From NCBI RefSeq assembly GCF_016593255.1, contig NZ_AP023212.1, forward strand, positions 1,228,001-1,292,000: 64,000 bases of DNA, read 5' to 3'. Position 1 is the first letter of the stretch. Each line of letters begins with the position of its first letter. This document shows positions 1-8,674 of this stretch, piece after piece. Below the pieces are notes generated by a model. It made no database searches. It saw only the letters and a program-made list of their open reading frames with translations, and had not been told where the DNA came from. Made by a program: the position numbers and the translations under genes. Source of the DNA: Hydrogenimonas urashimensis. Lineage in GTDB: Bacteria; Campylobacterota; Campylobacteria; Campylobacterales; Hydrogenimonadaceae.

Positions 1-1
1 T

Positions 2-1411
2 CTCATCTCCTTCTGGCACCAGAAAAAAGAGCCCGCCGACGCGGGGGTAAGCGCCTTTCTCTTCACCCGCTTCGGGGATATCTTTCTCTTCGCCGCCATC
101 GGGTCGCTCTACTATGTCGCAGGCACCCTCGACATGGTCCGGTTGAACGAACTGGCCGCATCGGGCACGCTTGATAGAGACTTCATCTTCGTCATGGCGG
201 TCTTCATCTTCATCGCCGCCATCGGCAAGTCGGGGCAGTTTCCCCTCTTTCCCTGGCTGATGCGCGCGATGGAGGGGCCGACCACCGTTTCGGCACTGAT
301 ACACGGGGCCACGATGGTTAATAGCGGTATCTATATCGTCGCACGTCTTTTCGATTTCTACATGGCCGCGGAAGCGCTGGCCGTCGTCGCTTCCATCGGT
401 GCACTCAGCGCCTTCATCGGTGCCACGAGCGCCCTGGTGCAGCGTGAAATGAAAAAGGTGCTGGCCTACTCCACCATGTCCCACCTCTCCATCGCCTTCG
501 TCGGCCTCGGCGCCGGTTCGCTGGCGGCAGGCATGACCCACCTGGTCAACCACGCCGTCTTCAAGGCGCTGCTCTTTCTCAGTGCCGGTGCCATCATGCT
601 GGCGGCCCATCACGTCAAAGACCTCTGGCGCCTGGGCGGGTTGGGGAAAAAACTGACCTATACGGCTCTTTTCATGGGGATGGGGGTTCTCTCTTTAGCG
701 GGTATTCCGCCTTTTAGTGGTTTCCACTCCAAAGACGCCGTCATCGCCCATGCCATCGCCAATCCCCAGACAACGGGATTGTTGGCGCTTCTTGTCACCG
801 TCGCGGGGCTGCTTTCGATGGCTTACGGCGGACGCCTCTGGGTTCTCATCTTCGCCGGCAAGCCACGCGATAAAAAGCTCAATCAATCGGTCAAACCCCC
901 ATCGAAATTGTGGATCGTTCTGCCCCTGGGGATCATGGCGGCCGCGACACTGCTCATGGGCTTTTACCAGGAGCCGATCGCCGAAATGGTCAGCGAAAAG
1001 GGGTTGACCGCTCCTCACGTGGCGGGATTGCTTCCATTTATGCTGATCACAATCGCCCTGCTGGCCTGGCTGGTCTGGTTCTATTACGCCAGGCGGCTCG
1101 ACCTCGTCGAAAAGATCGCGGCCCAGCCGTTGATGCAGACGATCCACAAAGTGCTCTTCAACGGCTATTTCATCGAATATCTGATCCTCTGGTTCACCCG
1201 CAGCTTCATCGTGCAGAGTTTCGCCCGCGCCGTCAACTGGAGCGACCGCAGGCTTGTGGATGGCGCCATCGACGCCACCCTTCCTTTCTCAAAGAAAACC
1301 ACCACCCTTTTCGCCCGTTTCCAGCCCAAAAGAAGCGGTGAAAACGCCGGAGCGATGGCCCTGGGACTGCTGCTGCTTCTTATCGCACTATGGATGGGAG
1401 GTGCGGTATGA
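2..1411 (+). CDS. nuoL: NADH-quinone oxidoreductase subunit L, second copy (5' end outside window)
   Basis: Membrane antiporter-like subunit of a complex I-type enzyme, expected to translocate protons. The frame is open from the first bases of the window, so the N-terminus lies upstream. The visible part has the antiporter-domain core: a run of membrane helices, the signature GKSGQFPLFPWLMRAMEGPT, SALIHGATMVNSGIY, the conserved lysine/histidine helices (KKVLAYSTMSHLS, LVNHAVFKALLFL) and the GIPPFSGFHSKD loop. The C-terminus is shorter than in the nuoL at 31781-33637. It overlaps the next gene by four bases (ATGA), so translation is coupled. It belongs to a second L-M-N set separate from the full operon at 28-46 kb; what lies upstream (other complex I subunits or another module) cannot be seen. 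Confidence 0.88.
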   Translation, partial: LISFWHQKKEPADAGVSAFLFTRFGDIFLFAAIGSLYYVAGTLDMVRLNELAASGTLDRDFIFVMAVFIFIAAIGKSGQFPLFPWLMRAMEGPTTVSALIHGATMVNSGIYIVARLFDFYMAAEALAVVASIGALSAFIGATSALVQREMKKVLAYSTMSHLSIAFVGLGAGSLAAGMTHLVNHAVFKALLFLSAGAIMLAAHHVKDLWRLGGLGKKLTYTALFMGMGVLSLAGIPPFSGFHSKDAVIAHAIANPQTTGLLALLVTVAGLLSMAYGGRLWVLIFAGKPRDKKLNQSVKPPSKLWIVLPLGIMAAATLLMGFYQEPIAEMVSEKGLTAPHVAGLLPFMLITIALLAWLVWFYYARRLDLVEKIAAQPLMQTIHKVLFNGYFIEYLILWFTRSFIVQSFARAVNWSDRRLVDGAIDATLPFSKKTTTLFARFQPKRSGENAGAMALGLLLLLIALWMGGAV

Positions 1412-2847
1412 GCGCCCTGATCTTCATCTTCGGTCCGATACTCCTCGCTGCCCTTGTCGGTTGGATGGGCCGAAAAGATGGCGCATGGGTCCGCTACGTC
1501 GCCCTGGCGCTTTTTACCCTGTTGCTGGCCTACGCGCTTTGGCTGCTTCGGCACGTCCCGCACGGGGGCTATCTTTCGCTCGGAGAATTCCTGAACGTGC
1601 CCGCCTTCAAATTCGCCCTGACATTGCAGGTCGATACACTCTCGGCCATCATGCTGCTTCTGACGGCGACGCTTCTGCTTCTGGTGGGGCTTTCGAGCTG
1701 GACGATCGACCGGCCGGGGCCCTATTTCGCACTTTTGATACTCTTTAGCGGCCCCATCGTCGGTGTTTTCGCCACGACCAGCCTGCTCTGGTTCTTCATC
1801 TTCTGGGAGCTTACGTTGGTGCCGATGGTTTTTCTGGTAGGCATCTGGGGCGCCGAGCGTCGTATCTACGCCGCCGTGAAGTTCTTCCTCTACACCCATT
1901 TCGCTTCGATGCTGATTTTGCTGGCCTTCTTTCTCATCTATGCCCAAAGCGGCGTGTTCGATATGACGCAGCTCAAGGAGTCGATGCTTCTTACGCCGGC
2001 ACTCGTATGGTGGCTTCTTTTCATAGGTTTCGCCGTCAAAATGCCGATTTTTCCCTTTCATACATGGCTGCCGGACGCCCACGTCCAGGCACCCGCTCCG
2101 GTTTCGGTCCTGCTGGCGGGCGTGTTGCTCAAAATGGGGGCCTACGCGATGATTCGCATGGCGATGCTGATGATGCCCGAACAGGCCCATCGCCATGCAT
2201 GGGTCGTACTGACGCTCGGGCTCATCACACTCTTTTACGCGGGATTCATGGCCATCTACGAAACCCATCTGAAAAAGATGGTGGCTTACAGCTCCATCTC
2301 CCACATGGGGCTTGTGACGGTGGCCATCGCCACTTTGGGTTTCGGCGGACTGAGTGCCGCGCTCTTTGAAATGATCGGCCACGCCCTCATCATCTCTCCC
2401 CTCTTTCTTATCGCCGGTTTTCTCCACCACCGGACGGGAAGCTGGCAGATGGGCGACATGGGCGGGCTGATGCAAAAAGCCCCCTGGCTCTCCGCCGTTT
2501 TCGTGCTCGCGGGCCTGGCGGCGCTGGGTTTGCCCGGAACCGCCGGGTTCATTGGAGAACTTTCGATTCTCATCGCCTCCATCCATCGGTTCGGCCTCTG
2601 GATGGCTGTCGTCGCCATCGCCTCCATGGTCGGGGCGGGCTATATCATCTGGACATTCCGACGGGTCATCTACGGGGAGATATCACGGGCTGTCGAAACG
2701 AACGATTTCTCCATGAACCGGGTCGAGTTCGCGGCTTTGGTGATATTTTCGGTGCTGATTCTGTGGTTCGGACTCTTTCCATCCCAGCTCTTTAGCATCA
2801 TCAACGGTGCCTTCGACGCACTGCACGCCACGGGAGGTGCCCTGTGA
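1408..2847 (+). CDS. nuoM: NADH-quinone oxidoreductase subunit M, second copy
   Basis: Proton-translocating antiporter-like subunit of complex I, about 479 aa and almost entirely hydrophobic. Visible NuoM hallmarks are the WELTLVPMVFLVGIWG helix, [45 protein letters not shown] and the [13 protein letters not shown] segment with the conserved lysine. A slightly earlier in-frame ATG (1390) exists, but the start at 1408 follows GGGAGGTGCGG and overlaps the nuoL stop in the ATGA manner seen throughout this cluster. It is clearly diverged from the NuoM at 30245-31771, so this is not a recent duplication. Confidence 0.9.
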   Translation: MSALIFIFGPILLAALVGWMGRKDGAWVRYVALALFTLLLAYALWLLRHVPHGGYLSLGEFLNVPAFKFALTLQVDTLSAIMLLLTATLLLLVGLSSWTIDRPGPYFALLILFSGPIVGVFATTSLLWFFIFWELTLVPMVFLVGIWGAERRIYAAVKFFLYTHFASMLILLAFFLIYAQSGVFDMTQLKESMLLTPALVWWLLFIGFAVKMPIFPFHTWLPDAHVQAPAPVSVLLAGVLLKMGAYAMIRMAMLMMPEQAHRHAWVVLTLGLITLFYAGFMAIYETHLKKMVAYSSISHMGLVTVAIATLGFGGLSAALFEMIGHALIISPLFLIAGFLHHRTGSWQMGDMGGLMQKAPWLSAVFVLAGLAALGLPGTAGFIGELSILIASIHRFGLWMAVVAIASMVGAGYIIWTFRRVIYGEISRAVETNDFSMNRVEFAALVIFSVLILWFGLFPSQLFSIINGAFDALHATGGAL

Positions 2848-4154
2848 TCAGCGCTTTTTCGATTCTTTTGACATCGGCGATACTCTCGCCGCTGCTGTGG
2901 CGGACGGAGAAAATGCTCAAACCCTCCGCCCTGCTCGTGACGCTGATAGCCCTGCTCTTCTCATCGAAGGCGGTCGGCCTGGCCGGTTTCGCACCCTCCG
3001 CGGCCGGAACGCTTTTTACCCTTGTCTTGCTGATCGTTCTTGCCGCCGTCATCCTCCATACCGAAGAGGCCCTGACCGTCACGCAGACCCTTTTCCTCGG
3101 AGCCGCCGCCGTGGCACTGCTTCAGAGCCGGTCGCTTCTTGCTTTTCTTATCGCTTTCGAAGCGGTGAGCCTCGTATCGGTCGTGCTCACGAGCCATATC
3201 CGCACACCCGAGCAGGCCGAAGGCGCCGTGAAGATATTCGTCGCCGGCGCCGTGGCGACCGGCATACTGATGTTGGGGGCCTTTTTCTATACGTTGTCCG
3301 GGGGCCGGCTTCTGGAGCCGCTCACTACAACGCCGAACTATTACGGCACGGCGGGCATCGTCATCATGCTTTTGGGCCTCTTCTACAAACTCACCATCGT
3401 GCCGATGCATGCCTGGGCGGCGGACACCTACGCACTGGTACGCTCGGACCATGCCGCGCTGCTGGCGGGCGCCGCGAAGACCGCGGCGGCCCTGGCGGCG
3501 TTCTTGATGTTCGCACCGGCACTTAAAGAGATGGTCTCCCTTTCGGTGCCGCTTCTTGTTACTTTGGCGCTTCTTACGATGACGGTGGGCAATTTCATGG
3601 CGCTCTTTCAAAAAAGGGTCGCGAAAATCCTCGCCTGGTCCTCCGTGGCCCATGCCGGGTATATGCTTCTGGGATTTGCGGCAGTGCAAAGCGCTCTGGC
3701 CAAAACCGGCCTGCTCTACATGGTCGTCGCCTATCTCTTCATGCAAAGCGGCGTCTTTCTGGTTCTTGATAGGTGGCGCAAAGAGGGGAAAGAGACTCTC
3801 GAAGAGATCGCCGGTTTCGGTACCACCCACCCGCTCATGGCTCTCTTTTTCACGGTGCAGCTCTTTTCACTTGCCGGCATTCCACTGCTTGCGGGTTTCA
3901 TGGGCAAAGCGGTTCTCTTCTACGCCGGCGTCGATGCGGGGCTCTGGTGGGCAGTGCTGATCGCACTTCTTAATTCCGCGCTCTCCGTAGGCTACTACAT
4001 CTGGGTGGTCAGGTATCTCTGGTTCCACGAAACGAAGGAGAAAAAAGCGCTCGTTTCGGAAAAAGGGAGTGTGGTGGCTGCGCAGTCGCTGCTGCTGGCA
4101 GGTACGCTCTTTTTCGGCATCTTCGCGGGCGTCGTCTTCAACGCCGCCGGCTGA
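2844..4154 (+). CDS. nuoN: NADH-quinone oxidoreductase subunit N-like, second copy
   Basis: Third antiporter-type subunit of the second set, 436 aa, beginning at a GTG that overlaps the nuoM stop, with GGGAGGTG just upstream. Membrane-helix pattern and motifs fit NuoN: YKLTIVPMHAWAADTY, ALLAGAAKTAAALAAF, KRVAKILAWSSVAHAGYMLLG and LAGIPLLAGFMGKA. It is about 60 residues shorter than the NuoN of the main operon. It is the last gene of the visible L-M-N run; the 120 bp to the convergent efflux gene hold a small inverted repeat (AGCGCC/GGCGCT at 4242-4259) without a T-run. Assignment to N rather than another Mrp/Nuo antiporter subunit rests on order and motifs. Confidence 0.82.
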   Translation: MISAFSILLTSAILSPLLWRTEKMLKPSALLVTLIALLFSSKAVGLAGFAPSAAGTLFTLVLLIVLAAVILHTEEALTVTQTLFLGAAAVALLQSRSLLAFLIAFEAVSLVSVVLTSHIRTPEQAEGAVKIFVAGAVATGILMLGAFFYTLSGGRLLEPLTTTPNYYGTAGIVIMLLGLFYKLTIVPMHAWAADTYALVRSDHAALLAGAAKTAAALAAFLMFAPALKEMVSLSVPLLVTLALLTMTVGNFMALFQKRVAKILAWSSVAHAGYMLLGFAAVQSALAKTGLLYMVVAYLFMQSGVFLVLDRWRKEGKETLEEIAGFGTTHPLMALFFTVQLFSLAGIPLLAGFMGKAVLFYAGVDAGLWWAVLIALLNSALSVGYYIWVVRYLWFHETKEKKALVSEKGSVVAAQSLLLAGTLFFGIFAGVVFNAAG

Positions 4155-4274
4155 ATGCTTCGAAAAAAACCGCGATGCCGACAGGACCCGCTGCCTCCAA
4201 TCCGTTCACAGTATCGCAATTGGCGGTAGCGAAGAGAAGCGAGCGCCATCACAGGCGCTTCGAATCAAAAGAGA

Positions 4275-5672
4275 TCACTTTTTCTCCGACGTTTTCTCCG
4301 CACTGTAGCCGGTGTTCCACGCCGGCTTGGCGTCGAAACTGCCTCCCAGTGCCAGATGGAGGTTGACCCGGTTGGCAAGGCGGTAGAGGTGCATCTGAAC
4401 CCGCTGGACCTTCGCGTCGATCCACTTGCCCTGGGCGATCAGCACGTCGATGATGGTCCCCTCACCGATTTGGTAACTCTCCATCGTCATTTCGTAGGCT
4501 TTTTTGTACTCTTTTTCCATTTTGCTCAGATAGTCGTACCGGATGGCGAAACCCTTCTCTTTGGTCAGCGCATCTTCCGTTTCCCGATAGGCCCGAAGCA
4601 CCGTGGCACGATACTGGGCGATAGCCGCTTTCTGTTCGGCCGTCGCCGCGGCGATTCGCGCGTCGATGCGGCCATTGTCGATGACCGGCATGAACAAAGA
4701 TCCGACCAGTTTGGCGATCGTATCTTCCACATGGTCGTACCCGGCCTGGAAACTGAATCGAAACGAGGGAAGTTTGAGCAATTCCATCGCCTTTTCGTTG
4801 TGAAAGGCGGCGGCGACACGATAGCGGGCTGCAATCAGGTCCGGCCTGCGATTGAGTAGATCGGCGGGAATGCCGGATGGCACGGGGGCGGGAACCGGCA
4901 CCAGCTTTTTGGGAGTGATCGATTCGTCGGGATAGCGTCCCACCAGAATCGCCAGGGCGTGAGCATCCAGTTTCTCTTTTGAAGTGAAGGACTGGCGCAT
5001 CTCCCTCGACTCTTCGGTCATGGCGGCGACCATATGGACATCCCGCTGGGTACCCGCACCGATCGATTCACGCTCTTTTGCTACTTTCAGGGCCTTCTCC
5101 TGAATACCGACCACCTCGTCCATGAAGGCTTTGAGAAGACGGTCGGCATTGAGACGGAACCAGATGCGTGCGGTATCGGCCGCCAGAGACTGGCGCGCCC
5201 AGGCGTAGTCGGCGGCCATGGCCCGCATCGTCTCTGCGTCGGAGGCGGTCAGGTTGGCTACCCTGCCCCAGATGTCGGGCTCCCAACTGACGGCTGGCCC
5301 GAAGAAGGCCCTATCCTTCTTCCTGCCGTCTCGGTCGGTAAAGCTTCCTTTGATATCCACTCTCGGGTAGATGCCACTTTCACTCAGTCGCATCAGAGCG
5401 GCTGCCCGTTCGACCCTCGCCGCGGCGACGGTGAGGTCGGGATTGTGGGCCTGGGCCTCTTTTACGAGGTCGGTCAGTATCGGGTCGTTGAAGGTGGCGA
5501 CCCACTCATTGGAAACTTTTCCCGTCTCCGCGGGAGAGACGAAACGCTCGGAGGTTTTGACGGCACCCTCCAATGGTTTCGTCGCCTCGGACAGACTTGC
5601 CACATTGTGGGCGCATCCTCCCAATACCAGCACCGCTGCTGCGGAAGAGGCTATGGTTTTGACATTTTTCAT
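4275..5672 (-). CDS. Outer-membrane efflux lipoprotein (NodT/OprM type)
   Basis: TolC-like outer-membrane channel of a tripartite export system, 465 aa. The N-terminus is a lipoprotein signal ending in a lipobox (VLGGC at about residues 16-20). The rest shows the duplicated outer-membrane-efflux domain: long alpha-helical stretches, PDLTVAAARVERAAAL, WEPDIWGRV and NRRPDLIAARYRVAAA, all typical of the NodT family. It is the last gene of a three-gene minus-strand cluster with an HlyD adaptor 13 bp upstream and a DUF3302 protein. There is no RND or MFS pump in the cluster. Substrate not deducible. Confidence 0.9.
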   Translation of the reverse strand: MKNVKTIASSAAAVLVLGGCAHNVASLSEATKPLEGAVKTSERFVSPAETGKVSNEWVATFNDPILTDLVKEAQAHNPDLTVAAARVERAAALMRLSESGIYPRVDIKGSFTDRDGRKKDRAFFGPAVSWEPDIWGRVANLTASDAETMRAMAADYAWARQSLAADTARIWFRLNADRLLKAFMDEVVGIQEKALKVAKERESIGAGTQRDVHMVAAMTEESREMRQSFTSKEKLDAHALAILVGRYPDESITPKKLVPVPAPVPSGIPADLLNRRPDLIAARYRVAAAFHNEKAMELLKLPSFRFSFQAGYDHVEDTIAKLVGSLFMPVIDNGRIDARIAAATAEQKAAIAQYRATVLRAYRETEDALTKEKGFAIRYDYLSKMEKEYKKAYEMTMESYQIGEGTIIDVLIAQGKWIDAKVQRVQMHLYRLANRVNLHLALGGSFDAKPAWNTGYSAEKTSEKK

Positions 5673-5685
5673 CCCAATCCCTTCA

Positions 5686-6642
5686 TCAATGGAATCGCAA
5701 GAAGTGCGACCAGGTGATCATGCGCAACAGAATCTTACGCACGATGGCGACATGGGACCAGTACCCCTCTTTGGCACCGTAAACCGCCACTTCAGCATCG
5801 ATTCCCATAGGAAGTCCAAGCTCGCTGATGTTTTTGTCCAGCGTGATGATTGCGGGCACCAGGCCCGGAGGAAGCTGACGGGTAAAGGAGACCATATCCT
5901 GGCCCGGTTTCAACTCTCCTTCTGCCATGACCGGCAGGACTTTGGAGACGTGTCCCTGAAACGTCATACCCGGATAGGCGGTAAAGACCGCTTCGGCGGG
6001 ATCTCCAACGTGGATATTGCTGGAAGGCTCCTGGGGGAATCCGGCAACCAGCGTGGCCGTGTCGGCGTTGACGAAGCTCATCATGGGCTGAAAGGGAAAA
6101 GGGACCGCCATCTGGCCGGGTCGCACCCGCACATGGGTCACATACCCGTCGGAGGGTGCCCGCACGGTGCAGCTTTCGAGGTCGAACATGGCGTTGGCAA
6201 GCTGCGCTTTGTACTGGGCTACCTGTTTTTTATACTCTTCGATTTCGAATTTCGATCCGCCGGCCCGTTTGCGCAGCTTGATCACATCCTGCAGGCGCTT
6301 CTGGGCGAATGTCAGCAGCGCTTTGATCTCGTCCACCTTCGCCTGGTAAGGGGTCGGGTCGATTTTAAAAAGTACCTCGCCTTTTTTGATCGGAACGTTG
6401 GGTTTGACCGGCACCTCAATGACCTTGCCTCGGACATTGGAGACGATCTGGGTCGTGACGTAGAAGATACGCGCCTTTTTGGAAGCGGGATGGAAGTAGG
6501 CCATCCCCATCAAAAGGTGTCCGATCAGCAATACGCCGCCAAGAACCGCGGTGGTCAACGACCATTTGTTCACAGGAATTTTGAAGATTTTGAAAATCGC
6601 CCAGCAGAGTGCGGCGTAGGTAAGCAGCATCAAGGTTTCCAT
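5686..6642 (-). CDS. HlyD-family membrane fusion protein (YiaV/YibH-like)
   Basis: Periplasmic adaptor linking an inner-membrane component to the outer-membrane factor, 318 aa. Two membrane helices lie within the first 50 residues, followed by a barrel-sandwich (biotinyl-lipoyl-like) domain around GKVIEVPVKPNVPIKKGEVLF, a helical hairpin (about residues 100-160) and the second lipoyl half (VRAPSDGYVTHVRVRPGQ). The start codon overlaps the upstream DUF3302 stop (TGATG). Pairing of an HlyD protein with a DUF3302 protein is the YiaV-YiaW/YibH-YibI arrangement of enterobacteria, here extended by a dedicated outer-membrane channel. Confidence 0.88.
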   Translation of the reverse strand: METLMLLTYAALCWAIFKIFKIPVNKWSLTTAVLGGVLLIGHLLMGMAYFHPASKKARIFYVTTQIVSNVRGKVIEVPVKPNVPIKKGEVLFKIDPTPYQAKVDEIKALLTFAQKRLQDVIKLRKRAGGSKFEIEEYKKQVAQYKAQLANAMFDLESCTVRAPSDGYVTHVRVRPGQMAVPFPFQPMMSFVNADTATLVAGFPQEPSSNIHVGDPAEAVFTAYPGMTFQGHVSKVLPVMAEGELKPGQDMVSFTRQLPPGLVPAIITLDKNISELGLPMGIDAEVAVYGAKEGYWSHVAIVRKILLRMITWSHFLRFH

Positions 6643-7019
6643 CAGGCCACCTCCCCTTTGCCGCTTTCGCGTCTATCCAGCTTCGCCTGAAGGGTTTCGA
6701 CCTTTTTTTCCAACGCTTCCAGTTTTTTGAGCTGTTCACGGAACTCTTCGGAGGGCTCCACCGCCACCTTCTCCACACCCCATCCCTCTTTGGGGTTGTA
6801 GAGATAGGCCCAGATCCACAGAAAGGGCCAGATGGTGTGCATCAGAAAAAGGCTCACCCAGCCTGCCGCATGAATCGCCTCCCTGTGGGGATGGTTGCGC
6901 TTTTTGGCGATTTCGTAGGGTATGTCGTGGATGTAGATGACAAGATAGACCAGAAAAATCGCCACGACGACGAAGATTCCCAATGCGACAAAATCGAGTA
7001 TTCTCGGCTCGATATGCAT
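6642..7019 (-). CDS. DUF3302 inner-membrane protein (YiaW/YibI-like)
   Basis: Small inner-membrane protein, about 125 aa. The family core is easy to see: IHDIPYEIAKKRNHPHREAI followed by GWVSLFLMHTIWPFLWIWAY, very close to enterobacterial YiaW, then a charged C-terminal coiled coil (about residues 85-120). An upstream in-frame ATG (7049) is possible, but the start at 7019 has an AAGGAG six bases ahead and gives the expected N-terminus. It is the first gene of the efflux cluster. The function of DUF3302 is unknown; genetic linkage with HlyD adaptors suggests it is the membrane partner of the exporter. Confidence 0.85.
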   Translation of the reverse strand: MHIEPRILDFVALGIFVVVAIFLVYLVIYIHDIPYEIAKKRNHPHREAIHAAGWVSLFLMHTIWPFLWIWAYLYNPKEGWGVEKVAVEPSEEFREQLKKLEALEKKVETLQAKLDRRESGKGEVA

Positions 7020-7343
7020 GGTACTCCTTTTTAATAGCATTCCATTCAAAAATCGGATGCAATGTGCAACATCGGTTAATAGATGCTATCAAAAATTTAT
7101 AGACATGCCCCTTAAATACCATGGGCTTTGTATTATATTCGCTGAAATTCTGTTTCGGTAACCAAGACTACCCAAAACAGAGATTCGAGACATATTCGGA
7201 AAAAACGGAAAAGCCCTCGGTTTCTTGGCAGGAATTTTTTAAAAACGGCTCAAGCAGAGGGGGAAGAGTGGTTTATACGATTCTGGCAATGGAATGTCGT
7301 GTCAAAGAGTAAATGGTATCGAAAAATCAGTTAAGCTAGAGGG
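7020..7343. other. Intergenic region before the island
   Basis: About 320 bp between the DUF3302 start and the left attachment repeat. It is AT-rich and should hold the promoter of the efflux cluster. A short plus-strand open frame (7121-7312) has no ribosome-binding site, no recognisable composition and no homology that I can recognise; I do not call it a gene. Confidence 0.6.
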
Positions 7344-7398
7344 TTGAAGATGGCGCGCCCGGCACGATTCGAACGTGCGACCGCTGGTACCGCAAACC
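7344..7398. repeat. Left attachment site (attL), 55-bp tRNA-Arg fragment
   Basis: These 55 bases are identical to 22685-22739, which contains the 3' half (from the anticodon loop to CCA) of an intact tRNA-Arg gene plus seven bases beyond it. Identity stops abruptly at both edges (7343/22684 and 7399/22740). A tRNA 3' fragment next to an integrase, with the intact gene at the far end, is the standard outcome of tyrosine-integrase insertion into a tRNA. Spacing defines an element of about 15,341 bp. Confidence 0.95.
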
Positions 7399-7481
7399 TC
7401 TAATCTAACGTTTCTTAAGCTATTAATTGCCCTTTATTAGGTGTTTTTCTCTTCTTTATCCTCTATTTTGATACCTTTTAA

Positions 7482-7490
7482 TGCTATAAT
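7482..7490 (+). promoter_or_regulatory. Probable integrase promoter (extended -10)
   Basis: TGCTATAAT is a perfect extended -10 element (TG-N-TATAAT) 53 bp before the integrase ATG. There is no good -35 box, which is usual for the vegetative sigma factor of Campylobacterota. Transcription would start near 7497, just ahead of the AGTGGGAC repeats at 7502-7530, so a protein bound there could repress it. Confidence 0.5.
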
Positions 7491-7501
7491 GATTCCATCA
7501 C

Positions 7502-7530
7502 AAGTGGGACTTTAAAGTGGGACCCACTTT
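7502..7530. promoter_or_regulatory. AAGTGGGAC direct repeats and 17-bp palindrome upstream of int
   Basis: AAGTGGGAC occurs at 7502-7510 and 7515-7523. The second copy is the left half of the perfect palindrome AAAGTGGGACCCACTTT (7514-7530, 8-bp arms around one base). The same pair of repeats recurs near the right end at 22599-22619. Position inside both att ends fits arm-type integrase sites, and position between the -10 and the ATG fits an autoregulatory operator. Both readings are inference. Confidence 0.5.
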
Positions 7531-7543
7531 ATGAAAGTGGATT

Positions 7544-8674
7544 ATGGCAAACAAAAACCAATATTCTGAAAAGATTGAAGGTATAAGAGGGCTAAAGGCT
7601 ACACCCGACTTCAAACGGTTTCGATACCGTTGCAAAATAGATGGGCAAGAGTTTACAAAGACATTCGATTACTCAGATAAAGAATGGACTAAAAGAGACC
7701 GCATACGCAATGCAAGGAGAGCGGCAGAGGCTTTCAGGGATGAAAAAGCGACAAATGTTACACAAATCTTCAGCTCAGACACAAAGCTCGACATTATCGC
7801 AAAGGAATACTTTGATAACGCCTGCGAACAAACAGAGTGGACAGCACACCGCAAGCGGCAATATGAGCTTTATATTCAGCCTTTTATAGGAAAAAAGCCA
7901 ACAGGCAAGATCATTCGCAACGATATTGACCGGATACGTGCTTCTATGGAGCAAGCAGGGCGAAGTAAACAGAATGCGAACGGATGCAGCCCCCGTACCA
8001 TTCATAAAGTCTTGTTTCAGGTGCTAAAACCGATTTTAGTCTATGCCCAGGAAAACGGCGCCATCGATACCGTTCCAGCAATCAAGCTACCCGGCAAAAG
8101 ACAGCGTAAAAAGACGGTGACAAACGGTATGGAGAAATTGGCCTTGCTCTATCATACCGTTATGAAGCTATACAAAAATGACCCCTTTTATCGGGCACTA
8201 TTCCTTTTTGCCATACAGGGGCGGCGATGGAATGAAATCAGAACTCTGCGGTGGGAAAACATCCATTTTGAGCACAACTACTACACCATAGAAGCCCAAT
8301 ACAACAAAATTGGAGAAGACCAACATTATGATCTTTGGCACCCAATCTATGAAGCACTCGAATCGTTGGAGGATAGAAAGGGGCTGATATTCAAGTCACC
8401 TGTAACAGGGAAAGAGCTTCACAGTCCGCGTAAACAGCTAAACCGCATCAAAAAAGCTTCGGGCATGGATAACCTAACCATGCACCTATTCAGGCATATA
8501 GCCGTTACAGCAATGGGAGAAAACGGCGTACCGGGCACCGTACTATCCGCCGCACTTGGACACGTCAACAGCGCGACGGTAGACAAACACTATCGAACGA
8601 TCAACCACCTCAAAGGCAGCAAGGATGCAACAGCGGCACTGGAGAAGATCATCGACGTGGAGGTGGAGGAATGA
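7544..8674 (+). CDS. Tyrosine-family site-specific integrase
   Basis: Catalyses insertion and excision of the island at the tRNA-Arg site, 376 aa. It has an N-terminal arm-binding region (to about residue 75), a SAM-like core-binding domain (about 80-175) and a C-terminal catalytic domain with the full active-site set: Arg228 in RRWNE, His314 and Arg317 in HLFRH, His340 in ALGH and the nucleophile Tyr350 in DKHY. It is the first gene after attL and reads into the island. It overlaps the next gene by four bases (ATGA). Its codon use and AT content are lower in GC than the chromosomal neighbours, consistent with transfer. The gene looks intact. Confidence 0.95.
   Translation: MANKNQYSEKIEGIRGLKATPDFKRFRYRCKIDGQEFTKTFDYSDKEWTKRDRIRNARRAAEAFRDEKATNVTQIFSSDTKLDIIAKEYFDNACEQTEWTAHRKRQYELYIQPFIGKKPTGKIIRNDIDRIRASMEQAGRSKQNANGCSPRTIHKVLFQVLKPILVYAQENGAIDTVPAIKLPGKRQRKKTVTNGMEKLALLYHTVMKLYKNDPFYRALFLFAIQGRRWNEIRTLRWENIHFEHNYYTIEAQYNKIGEDQHYDLWHPIYEALESLEDRKGLIFKSPVTGKELHSPRKQLNRIKKASGMDNLTMHLFRHIAVTAMGENGVPGTVLSAALGHVNSATVDKHYRTINHLKGSKDATAALEKIIDVEVEE

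Noticed and set aside
4242..4259. Inverted repeat between nuoN copy and efflux gene as a bidirectional terminator
   Set aside because: Six-base stem without T-runs is too weak to call.
7121..7312. 63-codon plus-strand frame before attL
   Set aside because: No ribosome-binding site, no domain, and located in an AT-rich promoter region.
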